DNA of 64,000 bases, from the NCBI GenBank assembly GCA_963556695.1, contig CAUWAG010000007.1, forward strand, positions 1,860,001 through 1,924,000, given 5' to 3'. The position numbers and the translations under genes were made by a program. Below are positions 32,571-44,191 of this stretch, piece by piece (position 1 is the stretch's first letter; each line of letters begins with the position of its first letter). The stretch is from Anthostomella pinea (taxonomy: Eukaryota; Ascomycota; Sordariomycetes; Xylariales; Xylariaceae). The notes under the pieces were generated by a model that was not told the origin of the DNA, did no database searches, and was given only the letters and a program-made list of their open reading frames with translations.

Positions 32571-34340
32571 TTGATTCAGCGACTGAACCAAAAGACCTGT
32601 ACAGAATTGTTTCCTGGCACAAGCTGTCAGCAGGATTACGTTCCCCACCAATCATTATTAGGGACCAAATCTATGAGTCACAAGAGAGCAAAGCAAATGC
32701 ACTACGCTTAGCCACGCTTGAATGAAGCACCCCAGACAACGATATCACCGACCCCTGGTCTGTTCAGATCACACAAGCCAAGCCACACATCCCCCTCGAA
32801 TACCATGTCGGACTAGAAGAGGCTGAAGGGTGCACTATAGGGACCAAGAGCAACTCCCCGGGAGTAGACACCCTCACAGTACGGATTCTGAAAGCTTGCT
32901 GGCCAGTCATTGGTGAACATATCAGAGCCCTTTTCCAGACCTGCCTACAGATTGGACACCACCCTAAACCATTCAAAGCAGCTGAGGTGGTGATGATCCC
33001 AAAACCAGGAAAGAAAGACTACTCCAATCCCAGGGCCTACAGACCAATATCGCTGCTGTCATGTCTTGGCAAAGGCCTAGAACGACTCATCACAAAAAGA
33101 ATTACCTGGTTTGTTGTCAAACTTGGAATTCTAGCTCCACAATATTTTGGAGCTCTACCAAAGCGCTCTGCCACTGACCTGGTAGCTGCACTTATACATG
33201 ATATTGAGCAGGCCCTTGACCAAGGCCTCGTTGCAACAACAGTCACGTCAGATGTGAAAGGGGCCTTTGATGCTGCCCTAAAGGGACGGCTGGTGGTTCG
33301 CATAAGAGAACAGGGCTGGCCAGGCTTTCTTATAAGATGGGTCCAGTCATTCATGTCCGAGCGGTCCGCAAGAGTTCGGTTTGAAGGTATTATGACCGAT
33401 ATAAAAGCTCTCACTTGTGGGCTACCACAAGGTTCACCAGCCTCTCCAATCCTTTACATGCTGTATACCGAGCCAATCTGTGCCCAACTTGGCATGAAAA
33501 GAAGACGCTTTGGATATGCAGACAACCTAGCAACTCTCTGTATTAGAAAGAACCTTAAGGAAACAGCTACAGAGGCTTCTGGAAACCTTTATTTACTCAA
33601 TCAATGGGGACATAATAATGCTATTGAATTTGACCCCAATAAAACCGAGATCATGCACTTCTTGCGGAAAAAGAACTCAGACAACCCTCCAGTCCGCCAC
33701 AGGATAATGAACAAAATAGCTAAGCATTCTATGCAATGGCTAGGTGTCCTTCTGGATAGAAAATTAAACTTCAAAGTTTATGTTTCTCACTGGGCCAAGA
33801 AAGCTAGTAGGGTAGCAAATCACCTTTGAGGACTATGCAACACAGTCAAGGGACTCCCAGTAAAATCAACCAGGAGGGCTGTGAAAGCTTGTGTTATTCC
33901 TATTCTTACACACGGCCTGGAGACCTGGTACCCAGGAATCGAGAAAATCAGGAGCTCAGGTGAGACATCAGCATGTCGCATTAAGGGGCTTCTTGGGACA
34001 ATAGATGCAGTACTATGAACGGCGATCAGGGCTATCTTGTCAGTCTGGAAAACACACCCTGGATATATCCTATACTTTGAATCGCAGATTCCCCCAGCAG
34101 GAGTTCTTACAGAATCAATAAGACGACGTCACGGCCTCTGACTAGGACGAATAGACCAGAGACACCCTCTTGTTGGCAGGCTCCAAATACAAGCTCGCAA
34201 GAATTCAACAAGGCTACAAAGAAGCTTCCAGCTAGTCCCTGACTTCCAGAGACCAACACTTACCAGGCCATTATGGAAGAAGCCCCCAATCCATAAAAAC
34301 AAAAACAAAGAAACGGAGCTCTTCAAGCAATGGCTACAGG
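32531..34340 (+). pseudogene. LINE B reverse transcriptase
   Basis: Same motif set as copy A (PISLLSC, TSDVKGAFDAA, LPQGSPASPI). Motif C at 33515-33526 reads Y-A-D-N: the second catalytic aspartate is asparagine (GAC to AAC). Stops include TGA at 33827-33829 where copy A has CGA, and TGA near 34015 where copy A has CGA. The two copies are thus damaged at different sites, all by C-to-T or G-to-A. Confidence 0.85.
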
Positions 34341-34349
34341 AAAGAAATG

Positions 34350-34846
34350 CGAACACTGACCTTGTCATCTACTCAGATGGATCACCATTGGACAACCAAG
34401 GCACAACCCGCACTGGATGGGGCTATACCATCAGGAAAGGCGGCACTACACAAGAAGTATACCGGGGAAGGGGCAGACTTCTACAAGCAGAAGTAGTGGA
34501 AGTTAAAGTCCATGGTGCTTTCCAAGGTCTTGCAGTAGCCAGGGCAATTAGACACGGAAAACAGCTATATGTCTGCCTGGACAACACATCAGTGGTGGAT
34601 GGGCTCAATGGGACTCCACCCGAGACATCACAGAACATTTTTCTACGATTCCTAGAACTTGCCACAGCACACACTCCTGGAGTGACCGTCAAATGGATTC
34701 CTGGACACAGAGATATTAATAGCAACGAAGCTGCCGACACACTAGCAAAAGAGGGTGCCATGCTAGAAACAGACATAACAAATCTTCCTACAATCTCTTG
34801 GGTCAAGAGAGATCTCAAAAAAAAGGGCAAGAAAGAGTTCAACTAA
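34350..34846 (+). pseudogene. LINE B RNase H
   Basis: Open frame with VIYSDGSPL (first aspartate), CLDNTSVVDGL and a full last motif PGHRDINSNEAADTLAKEGA. The conserved glutamate that copy A keeps (AEVYGAL) is lysine here (KVHGAF), a G-to-A change at an active-site residue. Confidence 0.75.
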
Positions 34847-35410
34847 TGATAGAAAGACCAATCAGAACCTAGATATCAAGAAGTATACTCACATACAGTA
34901 ACTAAAAGAGACCTTATATCTTTTAAGAGGAGTACTTTACACAGACTTCTAGCGGCCAGATCTGGACATGGCGACTTTGCCAGATACCATGAATGCTTTG
35001 GACATACAGACTCGAATGATCATTGCAGCTGTGGTAAGAAGAAAACACTACAACATATTTTTTTTTGTAAGAGGCTGGGGAAAAACCGGCTATTGCCCAG
35101 GTACTCGCCTAGGGCAGCTTGTTTACAATACTTAGGGGAGAGGAGCACAGAATGGGCAAAATTCGTGGAGAAGAGCAAATTCTTTTCATCAATCTGCCCT
35201 CGATAGATAGCTGTTCTTGAAGGACCAGATGGATGACCCAAGGTCATACCGCTACAACAACGGGGATGGGCTCGTGAGCGGGACTGACTGTACTTATTAT
35301 CTTGATACCTCCACAACCCTGCGATGCAGAGGCTCTGGGAGGCGTGGTTTGCACTACTGAGAAGCAATCCCCCACGTTAAATACAAAACAAACAAAACAA
35401 ACAAACAAAC

Positions 35411-35422
35411 AATAAATACAAA
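35411..35422. repeat. Target-site duplication, right copy, of the SINE-LINE B unit
   Basis: Second exact AATAAATACAAA, right after the ACAAAC tail. Confidence 0.8.
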
Positions 35423-36183
35423 ACTCTCGGCCTTCAAAAAACTATACTCAAGTGTTTAGAAAAGCTCAAGCTTAACAGGCCAACGCTTCACAGGCTTATC
35501 GCATCCAGAACTGGTCACAGAGACTTTAGCTAGTATCATAGGAGGTTCAAGCATGAAGAACACTATAACTGCTCTTGTAAGAGAACCAAAATGCGAGCAC
35601 ACTTTGCCTTCTGCAACAGAGCCCTGATAAAACGGTCTAGGTGGCCACGAAGGAACCGCGGTCACAACGGAGAACCCAAACCAGAAGGGAGGGCCTATTG
35701 GAAATGGCTAGTAACGCACCCAAAGGAATTCAGAGATTTCTGTAAATGGACAAAAATTTATACAAAAGTCTGTCCCAGAGTCATGGCATATCAGTTCATT
35801 GACAACTAGGCGTAACTACTCCAGATATTATATCTTTCTATTTCTTCTATTACTTTTATTATTTTTCTTTATGTTTTCATTATTTTTAACCCATAGCATT
35901 AAAATGCAAGGCATTACTATGTTAAAGCAAGAGGAGCTTCTTGACGCTAAACGGATCACCGACTACGAGCTAGATATCACAGAGCACGAGCACAAATGGC
36001 GAGGCCAACAGAAACTGACGGAATAACATTGGTACCCTCGAGGTTCAGTTTGCAGGTTGTCTTGAGAAATAAAGAGTCATGCCCGTTTTCCCTTACAGTA
36101 AGGCTTGTGTATTAGCCTCTGAGATAGTCACCTGCACGCCAAATGTCTACAAGGATCTGGAGCCTAAAGCCCCTACGGCGTTA

Positions 36184-36214
<31 letters not shown>

Positions 36215-36225
36215 CTAAACTAAAC
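35423..36225 (+). mobile_element. LINE D, 3' part with tail
   Basis: Continues the protein cut at 29226: TLGLQKTILK, then the finger region (LIASRTGHRDFS, YHRRFKHEEHYNCSCKR...C) and an end at about 35808 (MAYQFIDN). A 3' UTR of about 370 bases ends in CGGCGTTAAAT and a TAAAC-repeat tail (36186-36225). The GTTAAAT end motif is shared with the other LINE families here. Confidence 0.75.
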
Positions 36226-36411
36226 AAAACACACACTTCACTCCCACGATTGGCTCAAATCGGACACCTGCCGTTATTCAAAATTAGAACTAAGTAATAA
36301 TTAAATTAAACTAGTTTAAATAAATACGACTTATATTATTATTAAATAATATAACGTATCTTTTAACAAATAATAACTTTTTAAAAATAATAATTTCTTA
36401 TTTATAAGTTA
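36226..36411. other. Spacer between LINE D and LINE E, AT-rich
   Basis: Starts with a 36-bp sequence (36231-36266) that recurs almost exactly at 45577-45612, then AT-rich DNA without ORFs. Confidence 0.5.
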
Positions 36412-36879
36412 CTTGTTGTTATTGTTGTCGTTGTAGCATTTAACGCCGGGAGACTGCCGTGTATCGGCGTCAACCAGGGGCTCCAAGAGGCCGCTAAGGC
36501 GTGCTAGGCTAGGTCTTCTATGTACATACACTGCCCATCTAGCAGGTCAAGTCCGTAAACAGCCACTACACTTAAGCGGCGGATCACACCGTGTCCCCCT
36601 CCTCCGGGTAAGGGGAAGTATTGGCTGGGGTCCCAAATGTTCAGTTTTCAGGGCATATCGCCAGGTTTAGTGCTCTTAGAACTCACAATAGGTGCTGTGA
36701 CATACCGCAATGGTTCTTATGCGCCCTATAAGACATTAAAAAGGAAAGATAGAAAGATAAAGCCCCCAGACGCCATAATAGCAAGAAAGAGTGAGTATGC
36801 CCTCAGCAAGGAGGGCAGATACTGCTGTAGAAGTCAGTAGCTACGAGTAGGTCCATGTACTCCTGTAAGAAAGTCATAG

Positions 36880-37870
36880 GTTTGTCTAGATACTCGAGCC
36901 TGGCTCTGAGCTTCGGCCGGGATGCCGGGGCCCTCAGCCAGACCATGTACCATGCCAGAGTCTTCCAACAATGGATGAAGTGCGTCAGAGTCTTGCTCTG
37001 ACTGCACGAATAGTCAAGGACGGCGTCCTGATATTTAAATTTGACATGATACCAAGAGAAGTCGCCATGCCATGAGCAGACAGCAAAGAAGCAGTATAAT
37101 AATAGCTTATTAAGTATCTATAACTCTTCGTAATAGCGCAATTTGTATTTCAGGTCCTAGTACTTATAGCAGGCCGACAGCTTGGTCTGGGCCTTGGTCC
37201 CTCATATGTCGCGCAAGACTTTGAGCTTAAGTCTCACCTCTGCTTTGATGCTGTACGCCATTGGCGTGCAGTCAGAGTCAGTATTAGAGAGCTTAGAGCC
37301 GGCTTTAGCCAATTTGTCTGCCAGTTTATTGCCTTTAATAGCGCAGTGCCCAGGGCACCACTTGATGTTAACATTACGGACTTCAGCCTCAGCATGGAAC
37401 TTTAGGTAGGCCCATTAGCAGGATACCGCAGCATTGCCGCGGAGTCCGCAGATCGCTCCTGTGTTGTCCACGCACACCCAGATCCAGCGCTGACTAAGCT
37501 CTGTGGGTGACTTGACCACGTGCTGAAGTCCCTTCTAGGCTCTTAGCACTTCTGTATCAAATACGATAGAACATGGGTCTAGATAACCCTTGCCAGTGGT
37601 GAGCAGGCGCCCGCCCTGGTAGATCGCATAGCCGTATCCGACGTGCATCCGTTTCTTTGAGCCGTCTTAGAAGACCACCATGTCATATAGTGGCAGAGCC
37701 TCAAACCAGGTCTTAAAATCCTTGGCAGCTTGCTCCTTGTCAATACCTCCGGTTGGATCGATCCTGCAGCCAGGCGTGAAGCACCAGTAAGGGCCGCTGT
37801 ACAGGGGGTAGCAGGCGAGCTGCTTATAGTACATAGCCTGAAAACAAAATTATCATAACACTGCATTAAG
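36880..37870 (-). pseudogene. LINE E RNase H and C-terminal finger
   Basis: Readable pieces: MVVF-stop-DGSKKRMHVGYGYAI (first acidic motif), DTEVLRA, CVDNTGAICGLRGNA and PGHCAIKGNKLADKLAKAGS, the classical D-E-D-H order. Downstream are HGDFSWYHVKFKYQD and CSQSKTLTHFIHC, the Cys/His finger seen in the other LINEs. Several in-frame TAG codons replace tryptophan or glutamine positions. Confidence 0.7.
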
Positions 37871-38159
37871 CGCCGCCTCTACGGTAGGGAAGCCAGCGTT
37901 CCTGAAAATGACGTTGTTCGGTGTGGTCCGCTAGCACGGCAGTGCCGCCCGTGCTGTTATTGTGATAGATCTCTACAGGATGTTGATATACCATCTTACA
38001 CCAGTGCTAATTTCAGGCTTGCCTGCCTGTGACTGGTTGCGTAACGGCTTCTTCCGTCCGCCGTAATAGACTTCTGACCCGTATAGCACCGTGGGGAGGA
38101 CGCAGGTGATCACAGCCTTCCGTAGCCCGGACGCCGGGGGTCCGTACTTGGTATTGGCT

Positions 38160-39330
38160 AGGTTTCATATATACTGGGATAGCTGCATGGTTTTGCCAGC
38201 ATGTTCCTGAACATGTCGCTTGAGGGTGAATTTCTGATCAATCCAAACCCCCAGCCAGCGTAGTGCTGGCTCCTTCCCGCTACCCTCGGGTTCTTGGACA
38301 GGGTCGATAGTGGGATGGTCACCTACCACCAAAGAGGGGTTAGAGGTGTCTCGGCTTCTGGTGATATGAACCAGCTCACATTTCTCAGAAGTAAAGAAGA
38401 CCTTGTTCTCGTCTTCCCACTGTATGATCTGCTTGAGGTCATCTACTAGCATCTCAACGTTTCACTACAATGACTTTGATACCCTGTAGAGGGAGAGATC
38501 ATCAGCGTACCTAAAACGGAGCTCTGGGTCTTGTAGCAAGAGCTCTGCCAGGTACAGTATGTAGAGGACTGGGGACTATGGAGAGCCCTGGAGGGTGCCG
38601 TACTTGATGTCCTTGAAGTATGTGGAGATACCTTCAAGCCGGACTTTAGCCCTCCGCTTTTCAAGAAAGGACTTAATCAGCTCTAGGTAGGCTAGGGGCC
38701 AGTCTTGCTTCTGTATGCGTTCCAACAGCCGGCGCACTAAAAGCGCATTAAATGCACCATATATGTCAACTGTAGCGAGAAAGACCTTGAGTCCCTTAGT
38801 AAGTGTCGCTTCAACCTCGTGGGTGAAGGACAGAATGATGTCCATGCATGACCGTTTAGGTAACGCGTCCCCGTGTTGGGCACTAAAGATACTTGAGAGA
38901 GCGCCGTCCAGGTTATTTGCTTTGTTAGCTGTTATTCTAGCCCCTTACCAAAGCAAGAGAGTAATACAATCGGCCGCCAAGATCGCACCGAAGAGCGGTC
39001 CTTTTTCCTGACCTTAAAGATCATTGATACCTCTGCATCCTGCCAGGCTGCAAAGAAGTGCTATAGTTATAAACAGAGCTCAAAAACGTCGCGCACGGCA
39101 TCCTTGATGTGTTCCCAGCAGGCCTTGAGCAGCCTCACCGTGATCCCGTCTACATTGGAGGAGGTGCTGGTAACACCGACGGTATACTGTTCGACCTCTT
39201 CTAAAGCCACTGTGGATCTTGTATAGGTTCTTATCAGTTTGCACAGAGTCAATGATTTTCTGCCAGTATTCTTGTTTCGCTTTGCGGACCATAAAAAGAA
39301 AGGTGCAATGCTCCTTTTTGAACTCCATCT
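38160..39330 (-). pseudogene. LINE E reverse transcriptase
   Basis: Motif A is in FLATVDIYGAFNALLVRRL (near 38785), and motif B is YGTLQGSPXSP (near 38590). The following YADD-type segment is read as FRYADDLSLYR in the frame near 38490-38520. The thumb region includes CELVHITRSRD and LRWLGVWIDQKFTLKRHVQ. Stops separate the blocks. Confidence 0.7.
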
Positions 39331-39539
39331 GGTTGCTGGGCCTGGTAGCTTCTAAGGCTCTGTAGATGCGGTAGGCCTCCTTGCAGTCCTTGGTCCACTA
39401 ATGGTTTCCCTTACTGTTGCTTGTGGTGGGTATGCCGACGGCTGTAAGGGCCAATCGTAGCACTTTTGTGAGCTTGTCCACGTAGTTGTCTAAGTACCAA
39501 TTAGACTCAATGTTCGTCCGGTCAGACATAGAAGCCATT

Positions 39540-40650
39540 CCTGTCTATACAAAGGCAGAGAAGCGTGGCAGATTCTCTTCCTTGACCTTATAATGGTACT
39601 GTTCCAGCAGTTCGGTACCCCGGCTGGGGATAATAATTAATAGGGTATTGTGATTCGATCTATTGGCCAGTTCCTGGCACACCTCTGTCTCAATAAAGGG
39701 AATGTTAATAAGCGCTATATCAATAACATGACCGGCGCGATGGGTGGCTTCTTTTGGTATATCTATGAAATATAGGGCGCTGTCAGTTATCCACTTTACC
39801 ACGTCAGTCCCTCTGTTTTGGCCTTCCACTCTGGGCTCAAACGTGAGATATGTGATGACCTGCTGCCAAGCCGCCCTCAACTGCCAGGACTGTGGTAGCC
39901 AATCGGAAGCTGGCTGTGGGGATCAGGCACAAGCAGAGCTCCACCTGCTCCTGGACTTGGTCGCGCTTTTCGCAATGCGTTGTTAGTCATTTCTTTCCTT
40001 TTCTCTTTAGCTTAGAATCTTCGTCTATAGCACCCAATGGACTGAGTTCGCCTCAATGCCTTGATCTGGTCGTGACAAGATAGTGAATATTCGGGTCTTC
40101 TCCAATTAAGAAATTAGCCGGTGCTTTGATGCTAGTGAGGTAGTCAATCATCTCGTCAGAGCGCAGTGACCGGTAGATATTAAGCATGGTATACCCATTG
40201 ACATCCAGCCACCATCCAGCCAGAGCGCGTCTCGGATGTTAATAGGTCTCTTTTGCTGGGCCTTGACCCTCCGCCCCTTCCGCACATACGTCATGACCCA
40301 TGGGCGATCCTGAGTAGTATTCTATGAGTCTACCGGGGCATATGATTCGAACCCCGGGTGGTTCTGTGTCCTTGTCCCCGGGCCCGTCCAAGGCTCGTTG
40401 ACATGGATAACATCAGCGCCCTGCGCCCATCCGAGCTCAAGGATAGTGTTGTGCTGTGGCATCCCCTTGCCTGCATTGCACCAGATCACACATAGGTCAG
40501 GTGATTTGTGTTATTAGCATTATCCCTTTCGGCAGTGCTGTCCTCTACCAGGACGTTAGTGTCCTGGCATTATTCTTTAGGGAGTTTGGGTTGTTTGCGA
40601 GTCCAGCCTACAGGTATTGTGAGGGTGGCCTTGCGCTGGGGATCTTGCCG
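39540..40650 (-). pseudogene. LINE E endonuclease
   Basis: Residual AP-endonuclease: HRAGHVIDIALINIP (LDL-type motif) and NRSNHNTLLIIIP (the SDH-type end motif) at 39545-39880, with more N-terminal sequence up to about 40650 in broken frames. Confidence 0.55.
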
Positions 40651-40677
40651 TAGCCTTGGCCGGTCCGGTTGAGAGGC

Positions 40678-42201
40678 CTAAGAGGACGGCCCCGGGGCCT
40701 GTGACGGTCCCGGGGCGCTCATCTCAGTGTCTCCGTCCCCGTTAACTGAGTGTCTCTCCAGGGTGGTCCCGCCGAGGGAGCTGGAGATCGTGCTGGCCCC
40801 TGATGACGACGTGTGGTTGGGCCGTGAGCCGGTGCTCACTGCCCTCTTCTTCCCCTTGGCAGTGGCGCTGGGGTTGTTCTGTGTCGCAAGTGGATTGCTG
40901 GAAGGTGCGTGCCTGTTCTGGCCGAGTCTTTCAGACGCCGATGACGTGACGTCGTGGACCTCTCTGTAGCGTTTGGCTCTAGCCCGTCTGACACTCTGGA
41001 GCTGCTTCTTGTTACGGTGCACAAGCTCCCCATGCTCGCGCTTGGGGACTGTTGTGCAGTTGTCATGTCTTGCTAAGAAGAGGCTGTGGCAGTTCATACA
41101 GTGGGAAGGTCGGTCATAGGGCTTGCCTGCCTCGTGGTCGTCTATTTAGTCGCCACAGTTATTATAGTAATGAGCCCGGTTGCACTTCTTATCGAAGCAA
41201 TAGCCCTTATATCCCGGGTTATGGATGCTGATGGTGGGTTTCTTCTCAACCAGTCTTGAGCGACCGCTGTCGTTAAAGAGGCTGAACGGCCTCACGGGTG
41301 TTAGGAAAGAAATCATCCAGCTGCCTCTGCATGTGGCGGGGTCTGTGCCTTATCTAGACGGCTTGTATTTGACAGGGCGTGCTTTTGTCTGGGCATATAC
41401 CTCATCCTCAATCACGTCTTGTGTCTAGATGTGGTTGCCCAAGTTCACGTAGTCAGGAAAGTTCCAAGGGATGTCTGGCACCACGTATGTGAACTAGCGC
41501 TCTGGAACATCTATTGCTATAGCGTATGTAACTTTTCTTAGACGTAGCTTCGCTTCTGGACCTAGCAGTTGTTCCCTAATCTTCCTGGTTGCCACCCTGA
41601 TAGACCAACCAGTGTTGGTCGGGCTGATGTCCGGGACGTCAGCCAGGCCTAGCCCCAGGTCTTTAAATTCCTTACAGATTATAAAGCGAAGAGTGAAGGG
41701 CTGCTCCTTCCATATATGCTGATCTTTATTTAGGCGTATTAAAATTCATGTCTCATCCCTGGCTAGGGCAGACGCTGAGGCCCCGGGGCGGGACGTGCGG
41801 GCGGAGTGTCCGGCACTGGCATAAGTGATAGCGTTGCCCCCTGAATTCGTCACGTGGCCTGCTTTAGCCACTTCTGTCCAGGAGACCTGCTTGGACGACT
41901 TCCCTTTAGGGCCTTGCCCATACGCGTGTGTAGTGTTAGTGATGATGGTGGTGGTGTCAACAGGCCCAGAGCTTTTGACACAGATAGACAGATAAAAAAT
42001 ACCATTAGTGTTAGAAAAGATAGCAGTGTTTAGGTGACTATAAATCATTTCAATCACTAAGTGGGCCTCCCTTTTATACTCGAACTGTTGTGGTCCGTTG
42101 TAGGTGCGTACATAGCCGTCTAGGCAGCCAGCGAGCTGTCCTAAGACCGTTTGTTTGATGCGGGCCTGGCACTTAAGGTCCTTTAAGTGAGGTATAAAAG
42201 C
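40678..42201 (-). pseudogene. LINE E ORF1, 3' part
   Basis: Gag-like ORF1: IPHLKDLKCQARIKQTVLGQ and EMIYSHLNTAIFSNTNGIFY near the break, then a Ser/Gly-rich linker (near 41760-41860) and Cys/His knuckles near 41050-41210 (GYCFDKKCNRAHYYNNCGD, HCMNCHSLF). Basic tail RRARAKRYREV. The N-terminal portion lies at 59990-60261. Confidence 0.7.
42197..42201. repeat. Target-site duplication, left copy, of the LTR-flanked unit
   Basis: AAAGC directly before TGTCACGG, repeated at 59990-59994 directly after CCGTCACA. Confidence 0.8.
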
Positions 42202-42415
42202 TGTCACGGCGAGCATACTGTGGAGCTGGGACATGGCCGGCAGCAAGCAGCTATTACTCTATTGACGAGAATATCAAGACTAGAGAGGAAAGGAAGAGAG
42301 AGAGAGAGATAGGTATAGTGGGAGGTTGCCCCTTTAAGGGGATCCTCTGGTCAGATCCTTCCCCTATTGGGAAGTACCCGCTTGTCATGTGGGAAGGTCT
42401 GTGCAGGCCGTCACA
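42202..42415 (-). repeat. LTR-X, left copy (3' LTR of the unit)
   Basis: 214 bp, TGTCACGG to CCGTCACA on the plus strand (TG...CA ends in either orientation). Contains the GA run and AATATCAAGACTAG. Its inner edge leads directly into AT-rich DNA with no polypurine tract. Confidence 0.85.
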
Positions 42416-43120
42416 AGGCATATTTGAACAATAAGGGCGTTTGCAAAGTTAATAAAAAAGGTTTTACAATAGAAAAAGTGTAAGTTTTCTTCTTTTAAAA
42501 AGAATTTGTTAACGCTGGAAAAAGGTAATTTTAATTTTATTGTCGCTAGTTAATTAGCATTAAAATAAGCACGCGAAAAAAGGCATTGGCTTTTTTAAAA
42601 AAGAGTTGTAATATATCATCTTGAGGTATGATTATAACAGTTACCGCTTATATCGTAAATTGTATAACGTTAAAGTAGTTTATTATTGAAATATAACTTT
42701 CTACGAAAAATCTAAATAAAGGCTTATTTTAACTTGTAAATATAAACTTAAATAGCAAAACTTCAAGATTTTAAGCTTACGATATTTTATTTTGATGAAT
42801 GAATATTTTAAAGTACGCCATTAAAAAACTTCAGGTTTAAAGCGCAAAAGTTCTTTGTATAAGATATTAAAGTTAGCATAATCAACTTGTATAATTAATC
42901 GATAAAAAAAGGGATTTACAAAAATTTACTTTACGTTTTACGGAAATATCGGCCCGGCTGAAGATTATAATCTTACGGATATCGTACGTTTTTTTCTTTT
43001 AGAAATGTAACGAAAAAGATTTTTATAAAGGCGGTCTAGCAGCGTTTTAGTCTCATTTATATAAAAAGTCACCTCATATTAAACGCGAAATGTCAATTAA
43101 AGTTAAGATTAAATCATATG
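42416..43120. other. AT-rich island in the composite unit
   Basis: About 700 bases of very AT-rich DNA without ORFs, comparable to RIP-mutated repeat remnants. Origin unknown. Confidence 0.5.
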
Positions 43121-43840
43121 TTAGTCACGTGGAAGCATTGATAAATTTGTTCTTTCGTACAACTTTTGAAAAGCGTTAAACGCAAACGAGTTATTTTTAA
43201 AAGAACTGGTATAGCAAAGGTTTTGGAAGCATTTAAGGAAATGTCCTAGATGAGTCGCCAGTACGGCCGAGACAGGATTGATAGTTCGTGATGCGTAGAC
43301 CAAGTCCGAAGGCGACCAGCCTTTATCGACTGTGTGCCGCGCGGCATACTGAAGGATTTCGGCCAGGTGGCGAGCAGAAAATGACAGATTGCGACCTTCC
43401 CTTAAGCGACTGGTCGCAGCCAGTACATGTGAAAGTTCACTGTGCAATCTTTCCCAGGGTCTCTCTTGCCACAGTCGACGTGATCTAGTCCTTGGTGACT
43501 CCGTGGCAAGGCTAACGAGTCGGACTCCTCGAAAATACTCCTGAAGCTTCTGTGAAGTCTCAACGGACACTATTTGGCGGAATGAAGTCAACAGTTTTGG
43601 TTCAACTCCACTCTCTACCACGAGAATCAGCCATGAAGAGACGTTCGTCGTCGCGGGCGTTCCAAGGCCCATCCATGCAGCGATACGGCGTGCCACGGTC
43701 TTCGACCTTCCAAGGTCATCAACAAAAAGACAGATGGCATCAGCAATGGGGAGCAAGATCCGGTGATACATATGATCGGCGATTTCGCTATGATGATTCC
43801 TGCAGCTAGTAGAGCAATACATTATCATTTTCCATCCCAA
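43121..43840 (-). CDS. Hypothetical protein, possibly from a fungal patatin-type gene
   Basis: Open frame of 239 residues from an ATG at 43840. The segment ADAICLFVDDLGRSKTVARR followed by IAAWMGLG recalls the N-terminal domain that precedes the patatin-like phospholipase domain in many filamentous fungi (ICLFxDDxGG...). The remainder (HTVDKGWSPSDLVYASRTIN, CFQNLCYTSSF) has no recognised motif, and no catalytic GXSXG is present, so at best this is a piece. It lies beside AT-rich DNA and runs into it at its C terminus. Confidence 0.35.
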   Translation of the reverse strand: MGWKMIMYCSTSCRNHHSEIADHMYHRILLPIADAICLFVDDLGRSKTVARRIAAWMGLGTPATTNVSSWLILVVESGVEPKLLTSFRQIVSVETSQKLQEYFRGVRLVSLATESPRTRSRRLWQERPWERLHSELSHVLAATSRLREGRNLSFSARHLAEILQYAARHTVDKGWSPSDLVYASRTINPVSAVLATHLGHFLKCFQNLCYTSSFKNNSFAFNAFQKLYERTNLSMLPRD

Positions 43841-44191
43841 CCCGTCGTCTTACGCATTCAAACAAGTATATAAAACAACCACCAATGGATTGCATAAAGT
43901 TTCTGAACCAGTGGCTGTGCTTAGGAGATAGCCGCCCCACTGCTGAACGATCTCCCACGACCGCCCGCAAACGACACCACATATGTCATGTTCGCTGTCG
44001 CCACAACCACCGTAATCGGTCATCAGCAATGCCCAATCTGTCGCGCACGGCAAGATTCAGGGCAACCACCGACTACGGGTCAAATTTGTACATACGACCG
44101 TTATCAAGCATAAACACCATTCACTGCCAATTTCAATAAAAGCCTGCTGGCTCGCAGGCAGGCAGGCTGCATGCATTGGAGTTGCCACTAC

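Larger units (their letters stand above)
29239..35410 (+). mobile_element. SINE-LINE B unit inserted in LINE D
   Basis: 6.2-kb insertion flanked by a 12-bp duplication. It holds 137 bases of unknown origin (29239-29375, with a GCGCCC/GGGCGC inverted pair), a SINE copy (29376-29889), and LINE B from its ORF1 start (29890) through the endonuclease, RT, RNase H and finger to the ACAAAC tail (to 35410). LINE B is the longest copy of family A-C here. Because one duplication bounds the whole, either the SINE entered the LINE 5' region or both were integrated together. Confidence 0.8.
36412..42201 (-). mobile_element. LINE E, major part
   Basis: A third, more decayed LINE family on the minus strand. 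From right to left: ORF1 (42201-40678), endonuclease (about 40650-39540), RT (about 39330-38165), RNase H (about 37870-37180), finger (about 37130-36880) and a 3' end with CGGCGTTAAAT and a CAACAA-type tail near 36412-36450. Nonsense codons and frameshifts occur throughout. ORF1 is cut at 42201 by the LTR-flanked unit and resumes at 59990 without frame loss. Confidence 0.8.
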
